Shown piece by piece: positions 8,958 through 17,258 of a stretch of DNA of 64,000 nucleotides. Under the pieces are notes generated by a model that saw only the letters and a program-made list of their open reading frames with translations, did no database searches and was not told the DNA's origin. The translations under genes were made by a program, and so were the position numbers. Each line of letters begins with the position of its first letter. Position 1 is the stretch's first letter. The stretch is from CAYNZP01 sp964401835 (lineage in GTDB: Bacteria > Planctomycetota > Phycisphaerae > SM23-33), in NCBI GenBank assembly GCA_964401835.1, contig CAYNZP010000002.1, forward strand, positions 62,001 through 126,000, given 5' to 3'.

Positions 8958-9116
8958 ATGACAAAAGACCTAATAATCGGTTGTGCCGTTCTTCTGTTGG
9001 CGTTAGGGGCCATGACGTGCCTCGTCCTATGGTCGCGAAACATAATTGACCGGATAGCCGGTAGCGGACATACTTCCGCACGCCATATTCTTAAGGTGCT
9101 GCGTCGTGACAAATAA
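8958..9116 (+). CDS. Small single-span membrane protein (52 residues), overlapping the permease start
   Basis: ATG 8958 opens a 52-codon frame that begins MTKDLIIGCAVLLLALGAM, has one hydrophobic span (about residues 5-25) and ends in a basic tail (SARHILKVLRRDK). Its stop, TAA 9114-9116, overlaps the GTG start of the following permease (9106) by 11 nt, the arrangement expected for translational coupling; AAGGTG (9094-9099) inside this frame would serve the permease. The frame fills the otherwise empty gap after purM. Against it, there is no clear ribosome-binding site before ATG 8958. No family is recognised. A role as accessory subunit of the permease is an inference from the overlap only. 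Confidence 0.5.
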   Translation: MTKDLIIGCAVLLLALGAMTCLVLWSRNIIDRIAGSGHTSARHILKVLRRDK

Positions 9117-11406
9117 GTCCAACGTCTCTTCAGAACTTTCTCGAGAGCTCAGCCTCTTCCAAATCACTATGATGGGGTTGGGCATGATGATCGGTGCCGG
9201 TGTTTTCATCGGTATAGGCATTTCTATCCGAGTAGCGGGCCCGGGCGGAGTAATCCTGACGTTTGCTTTAAACGGCCTGATAGCTATCTTCACGGCAATG
9301 AGTTTTGCCGAACTCAGCTCTGCCATACCCAAAGCAGGCGGAACGTATAACTTTGCCCGCATAGCCTTTGGCCGCGGGCCAAGCTTCATGGCAGGCTGGA
9401 TGGAATGGTTCGCGTCATGCGTGGCGGGAAGCCTGTATTCCGTCGTTTTCGCCATGTATACACTGGATTTCTTCTTTCAGCTCGGATTGTTGAATTGGCT
9501 GACGATTGATATCGAAATTGCCCGCAAAGTTGTCGCTTTTCTTGTCGCGGGATTTTTCATCTATATCAATTATCGCGGAGCGTCTGAAACCGGCAAGATA
9601 GGCGCACTTTTCACTGTCGCCCAGATGCTTTTCATGTTTGGTATCGCGGTAACCGGCTTGATTATCGCTTTTGTTGATCCCTCTCGACTTGAGAATTTCA
9701 AGCCATTTATGCCGGAGGGTTGGTCGGCTTTGCTGATAACCATGGGTTTTGTTTATGTCGCATTCGAGGGCTTTGAGGTAATCGCACAGGCTGGCGACGA
9801 AGCCATTGATCCAAGACGCAATATTCCAAAGGCGATGCTTTACTCGGTGTTCTTTGCTGCCCTGACCTACATTTTGGTTTCGTTTGCGACGATTGTTTCT
9901 GTTAAAGCGGGTTCTGATGGTGTCGGAGCCCAGCCCTGGAAATGGATAGGCGGATTCGGCGAGACAGGGTTCGGCCAGGCTATACAAAAGCTAATACCTA
10001 TGGGAATCGGCGGAATTCTGGTTACACTGGCTGTTATCTTCTCGTCCACCTCCGCCCTGAATGCCACAATTTATTCCGCGACACGAGCCAGTTACGCACT
10101 TGGCAGAGATCGAATGCTGCCAGCGGCATTTTCAAAAATTTCACTGAAGAGAAAAACGCCTTACATTGCCCTGTTCTTCACAGCTATTATTGTTCTTTCC
10201 GTTGTACTTCCACGCAGGACAGAGGACATCGCCTCGAGTGCGAGTATTATGTTTTTGTTCCTGTTCTTTGTGGCAAATATCTGTGTTATTAGAATACGTC
10301 TCAATATGGGCGATGAACTCTCCTACGGCTTCCTGATGCCGCTTTTCCCGCTATTTCCCGTTTTGGCGATTATCGCCCAGATAGTGCTTGCGGTTTGGCT
10401 GGGGCATATGAGTGTATTTGCGTGGAAAGTATCTATTGCATGGATAATCTCCGGAATCGCGATTTACCTCTTCTATTCCAAGAGCCGTGCAATTTCCACC
10501 GAGGATGAGATACTCGTCTTTGAGGAAAAAAAAGCCCCCGCTGCCGAAACGCCTGTTCGGCCATTGCCGGAGGGCGAATATCGCGTAATGGTCGCTGTTG
10601 CAAATCCGAACAACGCACTGGAACTCGTCAGCAATACTTACAAGATTTGTGGTGCTAAACAGGCCAGTGTGGAACTTCTCCATATGGTCCCGGTGCCCGA
10701 CCAGGTCCCCCTGACCGATGCCCCGAAATACATGCTCGAGGGCAAGGAAGGCATCCTCGAGGCGATGTTGACGCTCGGATTACAGTTTCCTATAAGCACG
10801 ACAATCCGCTATTGCCGCAATATCGCACGAGGCATCATAAGCGCTGTTCGCCAAAAAAAGATTAACACGCTGATAATGGGCTGGCACGGCAGGGCAAAGT
10901 CGCATCTATTCGACATCGGCAGCACTGTCGATCCAATAATAGAACGGAGCCCATGCAACGTAGTCATACTCAAGGATTGCGGAGGTGTCCGCCAATTCAA
11001 ACGTATTCTGGTTCCTGTAGCTGGCGGACCCAATGGCGCGTTTGCTCTTGAGGTGGCAAGCATTCTCGCTGACAAGGAAGAAGGCGAGATAGTCGCATTT
11101 ACAATAGACGGCACGCGTGAATTCGACCTGGCTGCCTTCCTAGCAGAGAATCAACCGAGATTGCATTTGCCAGCTGACAGAATCCAGCCCAAGACCGTTC
11201 GCCGTAAAAAAATTGCCCGCGCAATCTTGCGTGAAATCGACCAGGATGGTTATGATTTGGTAGTACTCGGATGTACCGATAAGCCAATTGTCTATCAAAT
11301 GACGCATGAGACGATACCAGAAACCGTAGCACGCCAGTGCAACAGGCCACTCGTAATGGTCAAAAGTTCGGTCGGTATCCGCTCCTGGCTGAAGCGTTGG
11401 ATATAG
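9106..11406 (+). CDS. APC-family amino-acid permease fused to two universal-stress (UspA) domains
   Basis: A 766-residue inner-membrane transporter. Residues 1 to about 460 form an APC-superfamily permease with twelve hydrophobic spans, starting with GLGMMIGAGVFIGIG (the helix-breaking substrate site of TM1) and FAELSSAIPKAGGTYNFAR after TM2. From about 490 the protein continues in the cytoplasm with two UspA-like domains; VKVEL-like strands and the ends SPCNVVILKD (about 620) and CNRPLVMVKSSVG (about 750) match the Usp C-terminal strand. Usp domains bind ATP or AMP, so transport may be tied to energy or stress status. GTG is the start, overlapping the preceding small gene. The substrate is not known; ribokinase follows 15 nt downstream. 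Confidence 0.9.
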   Translation: MTNKSNVSSELSRELSLFQITMMGLGMMIGAGVFIGIGISIRVAGPGGVILTFALNGLIAIFTAMSFAELSSAIPKAGGTYNFARIAFGRGPSFMAGWMEWFASCVAGSLYSVVFAMYTLDFFFQLGLLNWLTIDIEIARKVVAFLVAGFFIYINYRGASETGKIGALFTVAQMLFMFGIAVTGLIIAFVDPSRLENFKPFMPEGWSALLITMGFVYVAFEGFEVIAQAGDEAIDPRRNIPKAMLYSVFFAALTYILVSFATIVSVKAGSDGVGAQPWKWIGGFGETGFGQAIQKLIPMGIGGILVTLAVIFSSTSALNATIYSATRASYALGRDRMLPAAFSKISLKRKTPYIALFFTAIIVLSVVLPRRTEDIASSASIMFLFLFFVANICVIRIRLNMGDELSYGFLMPLFPLFPVLAIIAQIVLAVWLGHMSVFAWKVSIAWIISGIAIYLFYSKSRAISTEDEILVFEEKKAPAAETPVRPLPEGEYRVMVAVANPNNALELVSNTYKICGAKQASVELLHMVPVPDQVPLTDAPKYMLEGKEGILEAMLTLGLQFPISTTIRYCRNIARGIISAVRQKKINTLIMGWHGRAKSHLFDIGSTVDPIIERSPCNVVILKDCGGVRQFKRILVPVAGGPNGAFALEVASILADKEEGEIVAFTIDGTREFDLAAFLAENQPRLHLPADRIQPKTVRRKKIARAILREIDQDGYDLVVLGCTDKPIVYQMTHETIPETVARQCNRPLVMVKSSVGIRSWLKRWI

Positions 11407-11421
11407 GTCGAGAGGAATTGA

Positions 11422-12360
11422 ATGGCCGATGAAGGAAAAATTCTTGTAGTTGGCTCAATCAATATGGACCTTGTTGTCCGCAGCCCACACATGCCAAATC
11501 CCGGCGAAACAGTAATCGGAAACGGTTTTGTTACATCACCAGGCGGCAAGGGTGCAAACCAGGCTGTAGGCGTCGCGAGGATGGGCGGCAACTGTAAGAT
11601 GATCGGCTGTGTGGGCAAAGATGAATTCGGCACCATACTGGTCGATAATCTCAAATCCGAGGGTATTGACTGCCAAGACATAATAGTTACTGAAGATGCA
11701 GCAACGGGAGTAGCGTTTATAGTGGTCGATTCGCGCGGTGAAAATTCAATCGTTGTTGCCAGTGGCGCGAATTATTTACTCTCTCCTGACGATATTTTCG
11801 AGCGAGAAAAACTTTTTGAGCAGGCTTCACTGGTTTTGCTTCAACTCGAACTGCCGATCCCTACCGTTATTGCAGCCATTGATCTGGCCGGGCGGTACAA
11901 ATGCAAGGTTATTCTCGATCCTGCACCAGTACCTAGGCATATGCCAAAGGAGCTCTTCAAAGTAGATATAATCTCACCTAACTGGACCGAGGCTGAGCAT
12001 CTCCTTGGCAGAAAAACCAATAACGAAGAAAGTGTCGATAAGCTTATCGCTTCCGACCTAATCGAAAAAGGCGCTTCTGCGGTAGTATTAAAGCTTGGAG
12101 CTCGTGGTTCTATGGCAGTAATGGCAGATGGGCATTTTTACACTATCAAGCCCTACAAAGTAAGCGTGGTCGATACCACAGCTGCAGGCGATGCTTATAC
12201 TGCAGCCTTGGCCGTTGCTACAACCAAAGGCCACAACCTCCGTAATGCAGCCAAGTTTGCAAATGCTGCCGGCGCTTTGGCGTGTACGAAAATGGGAGCC
12301 CAATCAGCAATGCCCACAGGCGATCAGGTTCGCATGCTCATGGCTGACCAGCCAATGTAA
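11422..12360 (+). CDS. rbsK: Ribokinase (PfkB family)
   Basis: It phosphorylates D-ribose to ribose 5-phosphate with ATP. The 312-residue protein has the PfkB signatures: VVGSINMDLVVR at the start, PGGKGANQAVGVARMGG (PfkB signature 1, ribose binding) and DTTAAGDAYTAAL with the catalytic base Asp257 (signature 2). GAGGAA precedes ATG 11422. It lies 15 nt after the permease-Usp fusion and two genes after purM; the shared link may be ribose-5-phosphate supply for purine synthesis, but that is inference. There is no rbs transport operon here. It is convergent with yjbQ, 8 nt apart. Confidence 0.92.
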   Translation: MADEGKILVVGSINMDLVVRSPHMPNPGETVIGNGFVTSPGGKGANQAVGVARMGGNCKMIGCVGKDEFGTILVDNLKSEGIDCQDIIVTEDAATGVAFIVVDSRGENSIVVASGANYLLSPDDIFEREKLFEQASLVLLQLELPIPTVIAAIDLAGRYKCKVILDPAPVPRHMPKELFKVDIISPNWTEAEHLLGRKTNNEESVDKLIASDLIEKGASAVVLKLGARGSMAVMADGHFYTIKPYKVSVVDTTAAGDAYTAALAVATTKGHNLRNAAKFANAAGALACTKMGAQSAMPTGDQVRMLMADQPM

Positions 12361-12368
12361 GAGGGATT

Positions 12369-12773
12369 TCAGCCGCCAGTCACGGTAACTATGCACTTCC
12401 GCGTCCTTGGGCCATCAAACTCACAGAAGAACACTGACTGCCAGGTTCCAAAGATGAGTTTGCCCCCTACCAACGGAACCGTCGCAGAGCAGCCGACCAT
12501 CGAACTTTTAACGTGGGCAGCGGAGTTGCCCTCCATGTGTCGATAGAAGCTCTGATTCCATGGCACAGCTTTATCCAATGCTTCCAGAAAGTCGTGGATT
12601 ACATCCGGGTCGGCGTTTTCGTTTATTGTAACACCAGCTGTGGTGTGCGGGACATATACGGTCACAATGCCGTCTTTAATACCAGATTCCTTGGCTGCAC
12701 TGCAGGCGTGGCTGGTTATGTCGATCATTTCATCGCGGTTATGTGTTTTGACATCAAAAGTGACTGTATGCAT
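12369..12773 (-). CDS. yjbQ: YjbQ / UPF0047 family protein (secondary thiamine-phosphate synthase activity)
   Basis: A small (134-residue) cytosolic beta-rich protein of the YjbQ family. E. coli YjbQ has weak thiamine-phosphate synthase activity and family members are thought to be metal-binding; the physiological role is unsettled. The signatures are all present: VTVYVPHTTAGVTINENADP in the N-terminal half, HMEGNSAAHVKSSMVG with the conserved histidines, and GTWQSVFFCEFDGPRTRK near the end. It is the last gene of the minus-strand run that contains the secretin, 86 nt away, and no thi genes are near. Confidence 0.87.
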   Translation of the reverse strand: MHTVTFDVKTHNRDEMIDITSHACSAAKESGIKDGIVTVYVPHTTAGVTINENADPDVIHDFLEALDKAVPWNQSFYRHMEGNSAAHVKSSMVGCSATVPLVGGKLIFGTWQSVFFCEFDGPRTRKCIVTVTGG

Positions 12774-12859
12774 GAATTATTCTCCCAAGCTATCAGTAAA
12801 ACTTGAGAGCTATTTTGCATGCAGACAGTAGTAGATGCAATAGATGAATTCCTGACGAA

Positions 12860-14332
12860 TTATCTTAGAATCTTCGGTGTCACAAAAAAGTACAGGTCAT
12901 TAATGAGCTTTTGGGACCGGTGGTTTTTGAACAGCCACTTGATAATCTTAATATCGCCAAGTCCAGGTATCTTATCTTCCCGTGTTACGGTACGAATCAT
13001 CTTCAGCCCACCGATAACGAGCGTATTTTTATTCGGAATCCTGACGAAAGTCTCTGCTTCGCGTGAATCCAAAATCGGGTTTGTAAGAGCTGTCGGCTCG
13101 ACCTCTGGCAAGGGCGCAAAACCGGACACCGCCGAAACAATTGTAACAACGTGCAGCTTGACGCTCTCCGGACCCACAGTTTGGGGAGTTATGTAAAGCT
13201 GGACACCGATTGGCTTGTAAGTGAATTCCTCTGTTACAATCGTGTCATTCGCTATCGTGGCTGATTGTATCGGCAGTTCCTGACCGGCAAGCATATGTGC
13301 AGTTTGGCCGGCAGTAACGGTCATCCTGGGCGAGGAGACGACCCTGATGAGTCCTGTCTCTGCCAATGCCTGAAAACTTGCATCAAGGGTAATGCCAGCG
13401 TCTGCAAAGACCCGCATCAATTTCAAAACCGACCCGGGGTCAGGCACTGCCCCTGTAAGCGGATCGACAACAGCCCCGGCAAAATCCTTGGCACTGAAAT
13501 TACTGGCAAGGGCCTGCTTATTGTCAGATGCCAGGTGCTTAATGAGGGTCTTTGCGCCAAGCTGAAAATCAAAATCCTGGCTTACTTCAAATATACGGGC
13601 TGTTATCTCAACCTGTCGTTTTGGCTGGTCAATTATATTAAGAAGCTTGATAATTGATTTTGCCTGGTTTTTATCGCAAATTATTGACACGGAGTTTTCT
13701 TCCGGTATGGCTGTAACCGTGTCTTTGGGGCTAACAGAAACTTCAAAATCCTCAGGTAATTCTGAATCTTCCAATAAAATGACCTGCTGGCCTGATATAA
13801 GCTGTTTTTTTAAGAGTTCGACAATCGGCTTTAAATTTGCGGGCTTTAATGTGATCTGACGCCTGGTGGTACCACCATCCCGGGATGAATTAACATTAGT
13901 TCCGCCATAATTGATGAATTCATAAAATATCTGAACCTTCCCATCTGGCAGCTCTATTATATTTACTTCCGGCTTTTGGGCTATTTTTCTGGGTTTACCC
14001 AAAAGAGATGCATTTCCAGCCGGCCTTTCGGTGACGCTAGGCTTGCTTTCCTCTTCCTTACGCAACTCTTCGAGGCGTTCCCAGATAGGCCGCGGGGCAA
14101 TTCTTTCGAGTATTTTATAATCAGCTTCAGTTAGTTGCTTACTACTTTCCTCATATGCTTCGAGATCCTGAGCAGGTGAACCAGAAAGAATTACCGGCTT
14201 GTCTGGAGATGGCTCCCAGTCTGCAAAACCGGTGTACTGTTGCATGCTGCTTGAACATCCCCAAAAACACAAGAAAGGCATTAATAATAAATATTTCGCA
14301 ACGGTGATTGTTAAGTCAGGGACCTTAAACAT
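12860..14332 (-). CDS. Secretin-domain outer-membrane lipoprotein (GspD/PilQ superfamily), solitary
   Basis: The C-terminal ~230 residues form a secretin (type II/III secretion) domain: LIRVVSSPRMTVTAGQTAHM, GVQLYITPQ and, at the end, NTLVIGGL followed by PGLGDIKIIKWLF and LYFFVTPKIL. Before it lies an N3-like secretin_N module (about residues 225-260, AKSIIKLLNIIDQPKRQVEI). The N-terminus is a lipoprotein signal with a lipobox at Cys26 (CFWGC), as in GspD-class proteins that reach the outer membrane without a pilotin. 490 residues, shorter than GspD because only one or two N domains precede the secretin. GGAAGGAA lies before ATG 14332. No other secretion or pilus gene is nearby. Secretins make multimeric outer-membrane pores; the substrate is unknown. 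Confidence 0.87.
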   Translation of the reverse strand: MFKVPDLTITVAKYLLLMPFLCFWGCSSSMQQYTGFADWEPSPDKPVILSGSPAQDLEAYEESSKQLTEADYKILERIAPRPIWERLEELRKEEESKPSVTERPAGNASLLGKPRKIAQKPEVNIIELPDGKVQIFYEFINYGGTNVNSSRDGGTTRRQITLKPANLKPIVELLKKQLISGQQVILLEDSELPEDFEVSVSPKDTVTAIPEENSVSIICDKNQAKSIIKLLNIIDQPKRQVEITARIFEVSQDFDFQLGAKTLIKHLASDNKQALASNFSAKDFAGAVVDPLTGAVPDPGSVLKLMRVFADAGITLDASFQALAETGLIRVVSSPRMTVTAGQTAHMLAGQELPIQSATIANDTIVTEEFTYKPIGVQLYITPQTVGPESVKLHVVTIVSAVSGFAPLPEVEPTALTNPILDSREAETFVRIPNKNTLVIGGLKMIRTVTREDKIPGLGDIKIIKWLFKNHRSQKLINDLYFFVTPKILR

Positions 14333-14446
14333 CGGTCTATTTCCTTCCCTGTGAATTACGGAAACTTAAAAGGAATGAAGCAAAACGACACTTCTACAGA
14401 ACTGATTATCGGCAGGGTGACTTAAATTGGTTTAATCTATATTAAT

Positions 14447-14480
14447 AAAAAAAGACGGCGCCACTAATGGACGCCGCCTT
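14447..14480 (-). terminator. Terminator of the groES-groEL operon
   Basis: Read on the minus strand, GGCGGCG pairs with CGCCGTC around a short CCA/TGG inner stem and is followed by seven T. It lies 30 nt after the groEL stop. Confidence 0.8.
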
Positions 14481-14509
14481 AAAATCACTAAATTGTGCAA
14501 CCTTTGCTA

Positions 14510-16138
14510 TTAATACATTCCTTCCATTCCGGCGCCCGGCGTGGGGGCTTCTTTCTTTTCCGGAATTTCAGAAACGACTGCATCGGTGGTCAGTAACAGG
14601 CCTGAGACCGAGCCTGCGTTCTGCAGGGCTGTGCGTTCGACCTTTGTCGGGACGATAACGCCGGCCTTGACCAGGTCACAGTATTTGCCTGCAAGCGCGT
14701 CATATCCAAAGCTGACTTCCTCAGCTTCCATAACCTTGGCTGCAACGATGCTGCCTTCCAGGCCGGAATTCTCGGCAATCTGCCTTATAGGGGATACGAG
14801 AGCACGGCGGACAATATCCACGCCGATCTTCTCATCTTCAGAGCTGCATTTGACCTTATCAAGCACCTTCATTGCACGAAGGACAGCAACGCCGCCACCA
14901 GGCAGTATGCCTTCTTCGACAGCTGCACGGCAGGCGTGAAGAGCGTCTTCGACGCGGGCTTTCTTTTCCTTCATCTCGACTTCGGTAGCTGCACCAACGT
15001 TAATCTGTGCAACACCGCCGGCCAACTTGGCCAGGCGTTCTTCGAGTTTCTCGCTATCGTAATCGGAGGTTGTAGCTTCTATCTCGTTTTTGATTTGCTC
15101 GATTCGGGCTTTGATGTCAGCTGTCTTGCCGGCACCTTCGATAATGGTGGTGTTTTCCTTATCGATGCGAACCCGCTTGGCAGTGCCGAGATCGGACATC
15201 TGGATGTTCTCCATGGAAATACCCATGTCTTCCATGATGGCCTTGCCGCCAGTAAGGACGGCTATGTCGCGGAGCATTTCCTTGCGACGGTCACCAAAGC
15301 CGGGGGCCTTGATTGCACAGACCTGAAGCGTGCCACGAAGCTTGTTAACGACCAATGTCGCCAGTGCCTCGCCTTCGATGTCTTCGGCGATGATGATAAG
15401 CGGACGGCCGGACTGGGCTATCTTCTCGAGCAGGCCGACGAGGTCCTTGATGTTGGAAATTTTCTTTTCATTAATAAGGATAAAAGGCTTTTCCATGTCG
15501 CATTCCATCGTCTCAACTTTATTGACGAAGTGAGGCGAGATGAAGCCCTTGTCAAACTGCATACCCTCAACGAGGTCTACCGAAGTTTCGAGGCCTTTGC
15601 CCTCTTCAACGGTGATAACGCCATCTTTGCCGACCTTGTCCATGGCCTCGGCGATCATCTTGCCGATTTCGCTATCCTGGTTGGCTGCACAAGTGCCGAC
15701 CTGGGCGATTTCCTTGGAACTCTTGATTGGCTTGGAAATTTTCTGAAGTTCTTCAACGATTGCGTCGACACCCATGTCGATACCACGCTTGACCTGCATG
15801 CCCTTGGCACCGGCTGTGATATTCTTCAGGCCTTCCTCGAAGATTGCTTCAGCGTAAATCGTGGCAGTGGTTGTACCGTCGCCAGCGACATTGGATGTTT
15901 TCGAAGCGACCTCTTTTACCATCTGGGCGCCCATATTTTCGTTAGCGTCCTCAAGTTCAATTTCCTTGGCTACGCTGACGCCGTCTTTGGTAATTGTCGG
16001 CGAACCGAAGGATTTTTCCAGAACGACGACGCGGCCGGTCGGTCCAAGTGTTACCTTGACGGCTTTGGCGAGTTGTTTCACGCCGCGGCGGATACTTTCG
16101 CGTGCTTCTGTATCAAACGTAATTTTTTTCTTAGCCAT
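14510..16138 (-). CDS. groEL: Chaperonin GroEL (60 kDa)
   Basis: This is the large subunit of the double-ring ATP-driven folding chamber that works with GroES in the cytosol. All of the 542-residue protein follows the family: LGPTGRVVVLEKSFGSPTIT, the ATP-site AGDGTTTATIYAEAI, IIAEDIEGEALATLVVNKL in the apical domain, and EEGILPGGGVA in the equatorial domain. The C-terminal tail is short (GAGMEGMY) and lacks the usual (GGM)n repeat. It is separated by 48 nt from groES, and a terminator follows. No CIRCE repeat (TTAGCACTC-N9-GAGTGCTAA) is visible anywhere upstream of the operon, so HrcA control is not indicated. Confidence 0.98.
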   Translation of the reverse strand: MAKKKITFDTEARESIRRGVKQLAKAVKVTLGPTGRVVVLEKSFGSPTITKDGVSVAKEIELEDANENMGAQMVKEVASKTSNVAGDGTTTATIYAEAIFEEGLKNITAGAKGMQVKRGIDMGVDAIVEELQKISKPIKSSKEIAQVGTCAANQDSEIGKMIAEAMDKVGKDGVITVEEGKGLETSVDLVEGMQFDKGFISPHFVNKVETMECDMEKPFILINEKKISNIKDLVGLLEKIAQSGRPLIIIAEDIEGEALATLVVNKLRGTLQVCAIKAPGFGDRRKEMLRDIAVLTGGKAIMEDMGISMENIQMSDLGTAKRVRIDKENTTIIEGAGKTADIKARIEQIKNEIEATTSDYDSEKLEERLAKLAGGVAQINVGAATEVEMKEKKARVEDALHACRAAVEEGILPGGGVAVLRAMKVLDKVKCSSEDEKIGVDIVRRALVSPIRQIAENSGLEGSIVAAKVMEAEEVSFGYDALAGKYCDLVKAGVIVPTKVERTALQNAGSVSGLLLTTDAVVSEIPEKKEAPTPGAGMEGMY

Positions 16139-16186
16139 GCTTCATTTCTCCCAATATTTCAAACTTTTCAGATTCAGGCTGGTTAA

Positions 16187-16495
16187 TTAATCCAGTGTGG
16201 CCAGGACGTCGGACTCATCCATCAGCAGATATTCTTCGCTGCCGATTTTGATATCGGTTCCGGCATAGCTGGTGAAGAGAACCTTGTCGCCCTTTTTGAG
16301 TTGGGGTTTGCTTCGGCTGCCGTCACTTAGCAGCTTGCCATCGCCAACGGCCAATATTGTTCCACGCTGGGGCTTTTCCCTTGCGGCGTCGGGAAGTACG
16401 ATCCCGCCCGAGGTCATCTGCTCGGCCTCGAGTCGCTTGACAAGAATCTTCTCGCCTAAAGGACGAATCTTCGGTGCAGCTGTCTTCTTTGCCAT
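16187..16495 (-). CDS. groES: Co-chaperonin GroES (10 kDa)
   Basis: The heptameric lid of the GroEL chamber. 102 residues with the GroES fold signature IRPLGEKILVKRLEAEQMTSGGIVLP, of which SGGIVLP is the mobile loop that contacts GroEL, and GDKVLFTSYAGTDIK and EEYLLMDESDVLA near the C-terminus. About eight extra residues (KKTAAP) precede the usual start. It lies 14 nt after the receiver-like gene and 48 nt before groEL, so the three appear to be one operon. Confidence 0.97.
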   Translation of the reverse strand: MAKKTAAPKIRPLGEKILVKRLEAEQMTSGGIVLPDAAREKPQRGTILAVGDGKLLSDGSRSKPQLKKGDKVLFTSYAGTDIKIGSEEYLLMDESDVLATLD

Positions 16496-16509
16496 TTTCT
16501 TAAACTCCT

Positions 16510-16974
16510 TTAAAATTCCATATCGCCCCGCAACATTCGATCCAAACGGACCATCATCCGTTGGATCTGGCGGAGCAGTTCTTCCAGTTCCAAAGGCTTG
16601 GCGACCACGCTGAATGCTGCCAGCCTCATTGCATCTTCCAAAATCCGCCGATCTTTACGTTTGGTAACTACCACAACCGGCAGGACTGTACTAATTCTTC
16701 GGATCATCCGCAAAAGTCGAAGGACATCCAACTCCCAGGAGACATCGTCGTCGAGCACAGCCGCGTCTGCCAGACCGCTGCGAACAATGTCGAGAAGTTC
16801 GCGATTGCCACTGACCTTGTAGGTAACGAGGGTCTTTGGGCCGATTATCTGCTCAATAGCTGGCAACCAATCCTCAGCCTCGCCAGTAACGACCAGGTTG
16901 AACGGGTTTTCAGGTTTTTTGATTGTAGCGACCATCTCGTCTCGTTCTTCCAAATAACCCATCGGCCCTGCCAT
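16510..16974 (-). CDS. Atypical receiver (CheY-like) domain protein at the head of the groES-groEL operon
   Basis: 154 residues with a CheY-like pattern of alternating strands and helices: FNLVVTGEAEDW (strand 1), DAAVLDDDVSWELDVLRLLRMI (strand 3 with Asp at the phosphorylation position), PVVVVTKRKD (strand 4 with the conserved Thr) and AFSVVAKPLELEELLRQI (the Lys-Pro of strand 5). The paired acidic residues after strand 1 that bind Mg2+ are not obvious, so phosphorylation may be impaired. No output domain is present. It starts the operon, 14 nt before groES, which suggests a link to the stress response. The start may be ATG 16974 or the ATG four codons later (16962). Confidence 0.65.
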   Translation of the reverse strand: MAGPMGYLEERDEMVATIKKPENPFNLVVTGEAEDWLPAIEQIIGPKTLVTYKVSGNRELLDIVRSGLADAAVLDDDVSWELDVLRLLRMIRRISTVLPVVVVTKRKDRRILEDAMRLAAFSVVAKPLELEELLRQIQRMMVRLDRMLRGDMEF

Positions 16975-17185
16975 TTCCTTAGGCGGCGCGCAGGGCGAAT
17001 CAACAGAAGTATTGCAATGATAATGCCAACGCCATTAACTACTTATTGCAGAATCAGTTATCGATTTAGGAGCAAAGATTACAGCGATGATTCCCTGCCC
17101 TTTATGACTGTATTGTCGAATCCAAACTGCTTTATTGGCAGTTGGAGTAAATTCCCCCCTTTTAAGAGAATAAGTTAAAATCAGA

Positions 17186-17194
17186 TGCTATAAT
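17186..17194 (+). promoter_or_regulatory. Extended -10 promoter of the aldo/keto reductase
   Basis: TGCTATAAT is an exact extended -10 element (TGn plus consensus -10), about 64 nt before the start codon at 17259. No good -35 is seen, which is usual for extended -10 promoters. Confidence 0.5.
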
Positions 17195-17258
17195 CTTTTT
17201 GAAACCCTATTGTTATCGGAATTGTTATGCAACAAACCATTTAACTGGGATAGGCTCT

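Noticed and set aside
14936..16186. 416-codon plus-strand frame opposite groEL
   Set aside because: A long antisense frame produced by groEL codon bias; groEL itself is unambiguous.
16975..17185. CIRCE element for HrcA control of groESL
   Set aside because: No TTAGCACTC-N9-GAGTGCTAA-like inverted repeat could be found.
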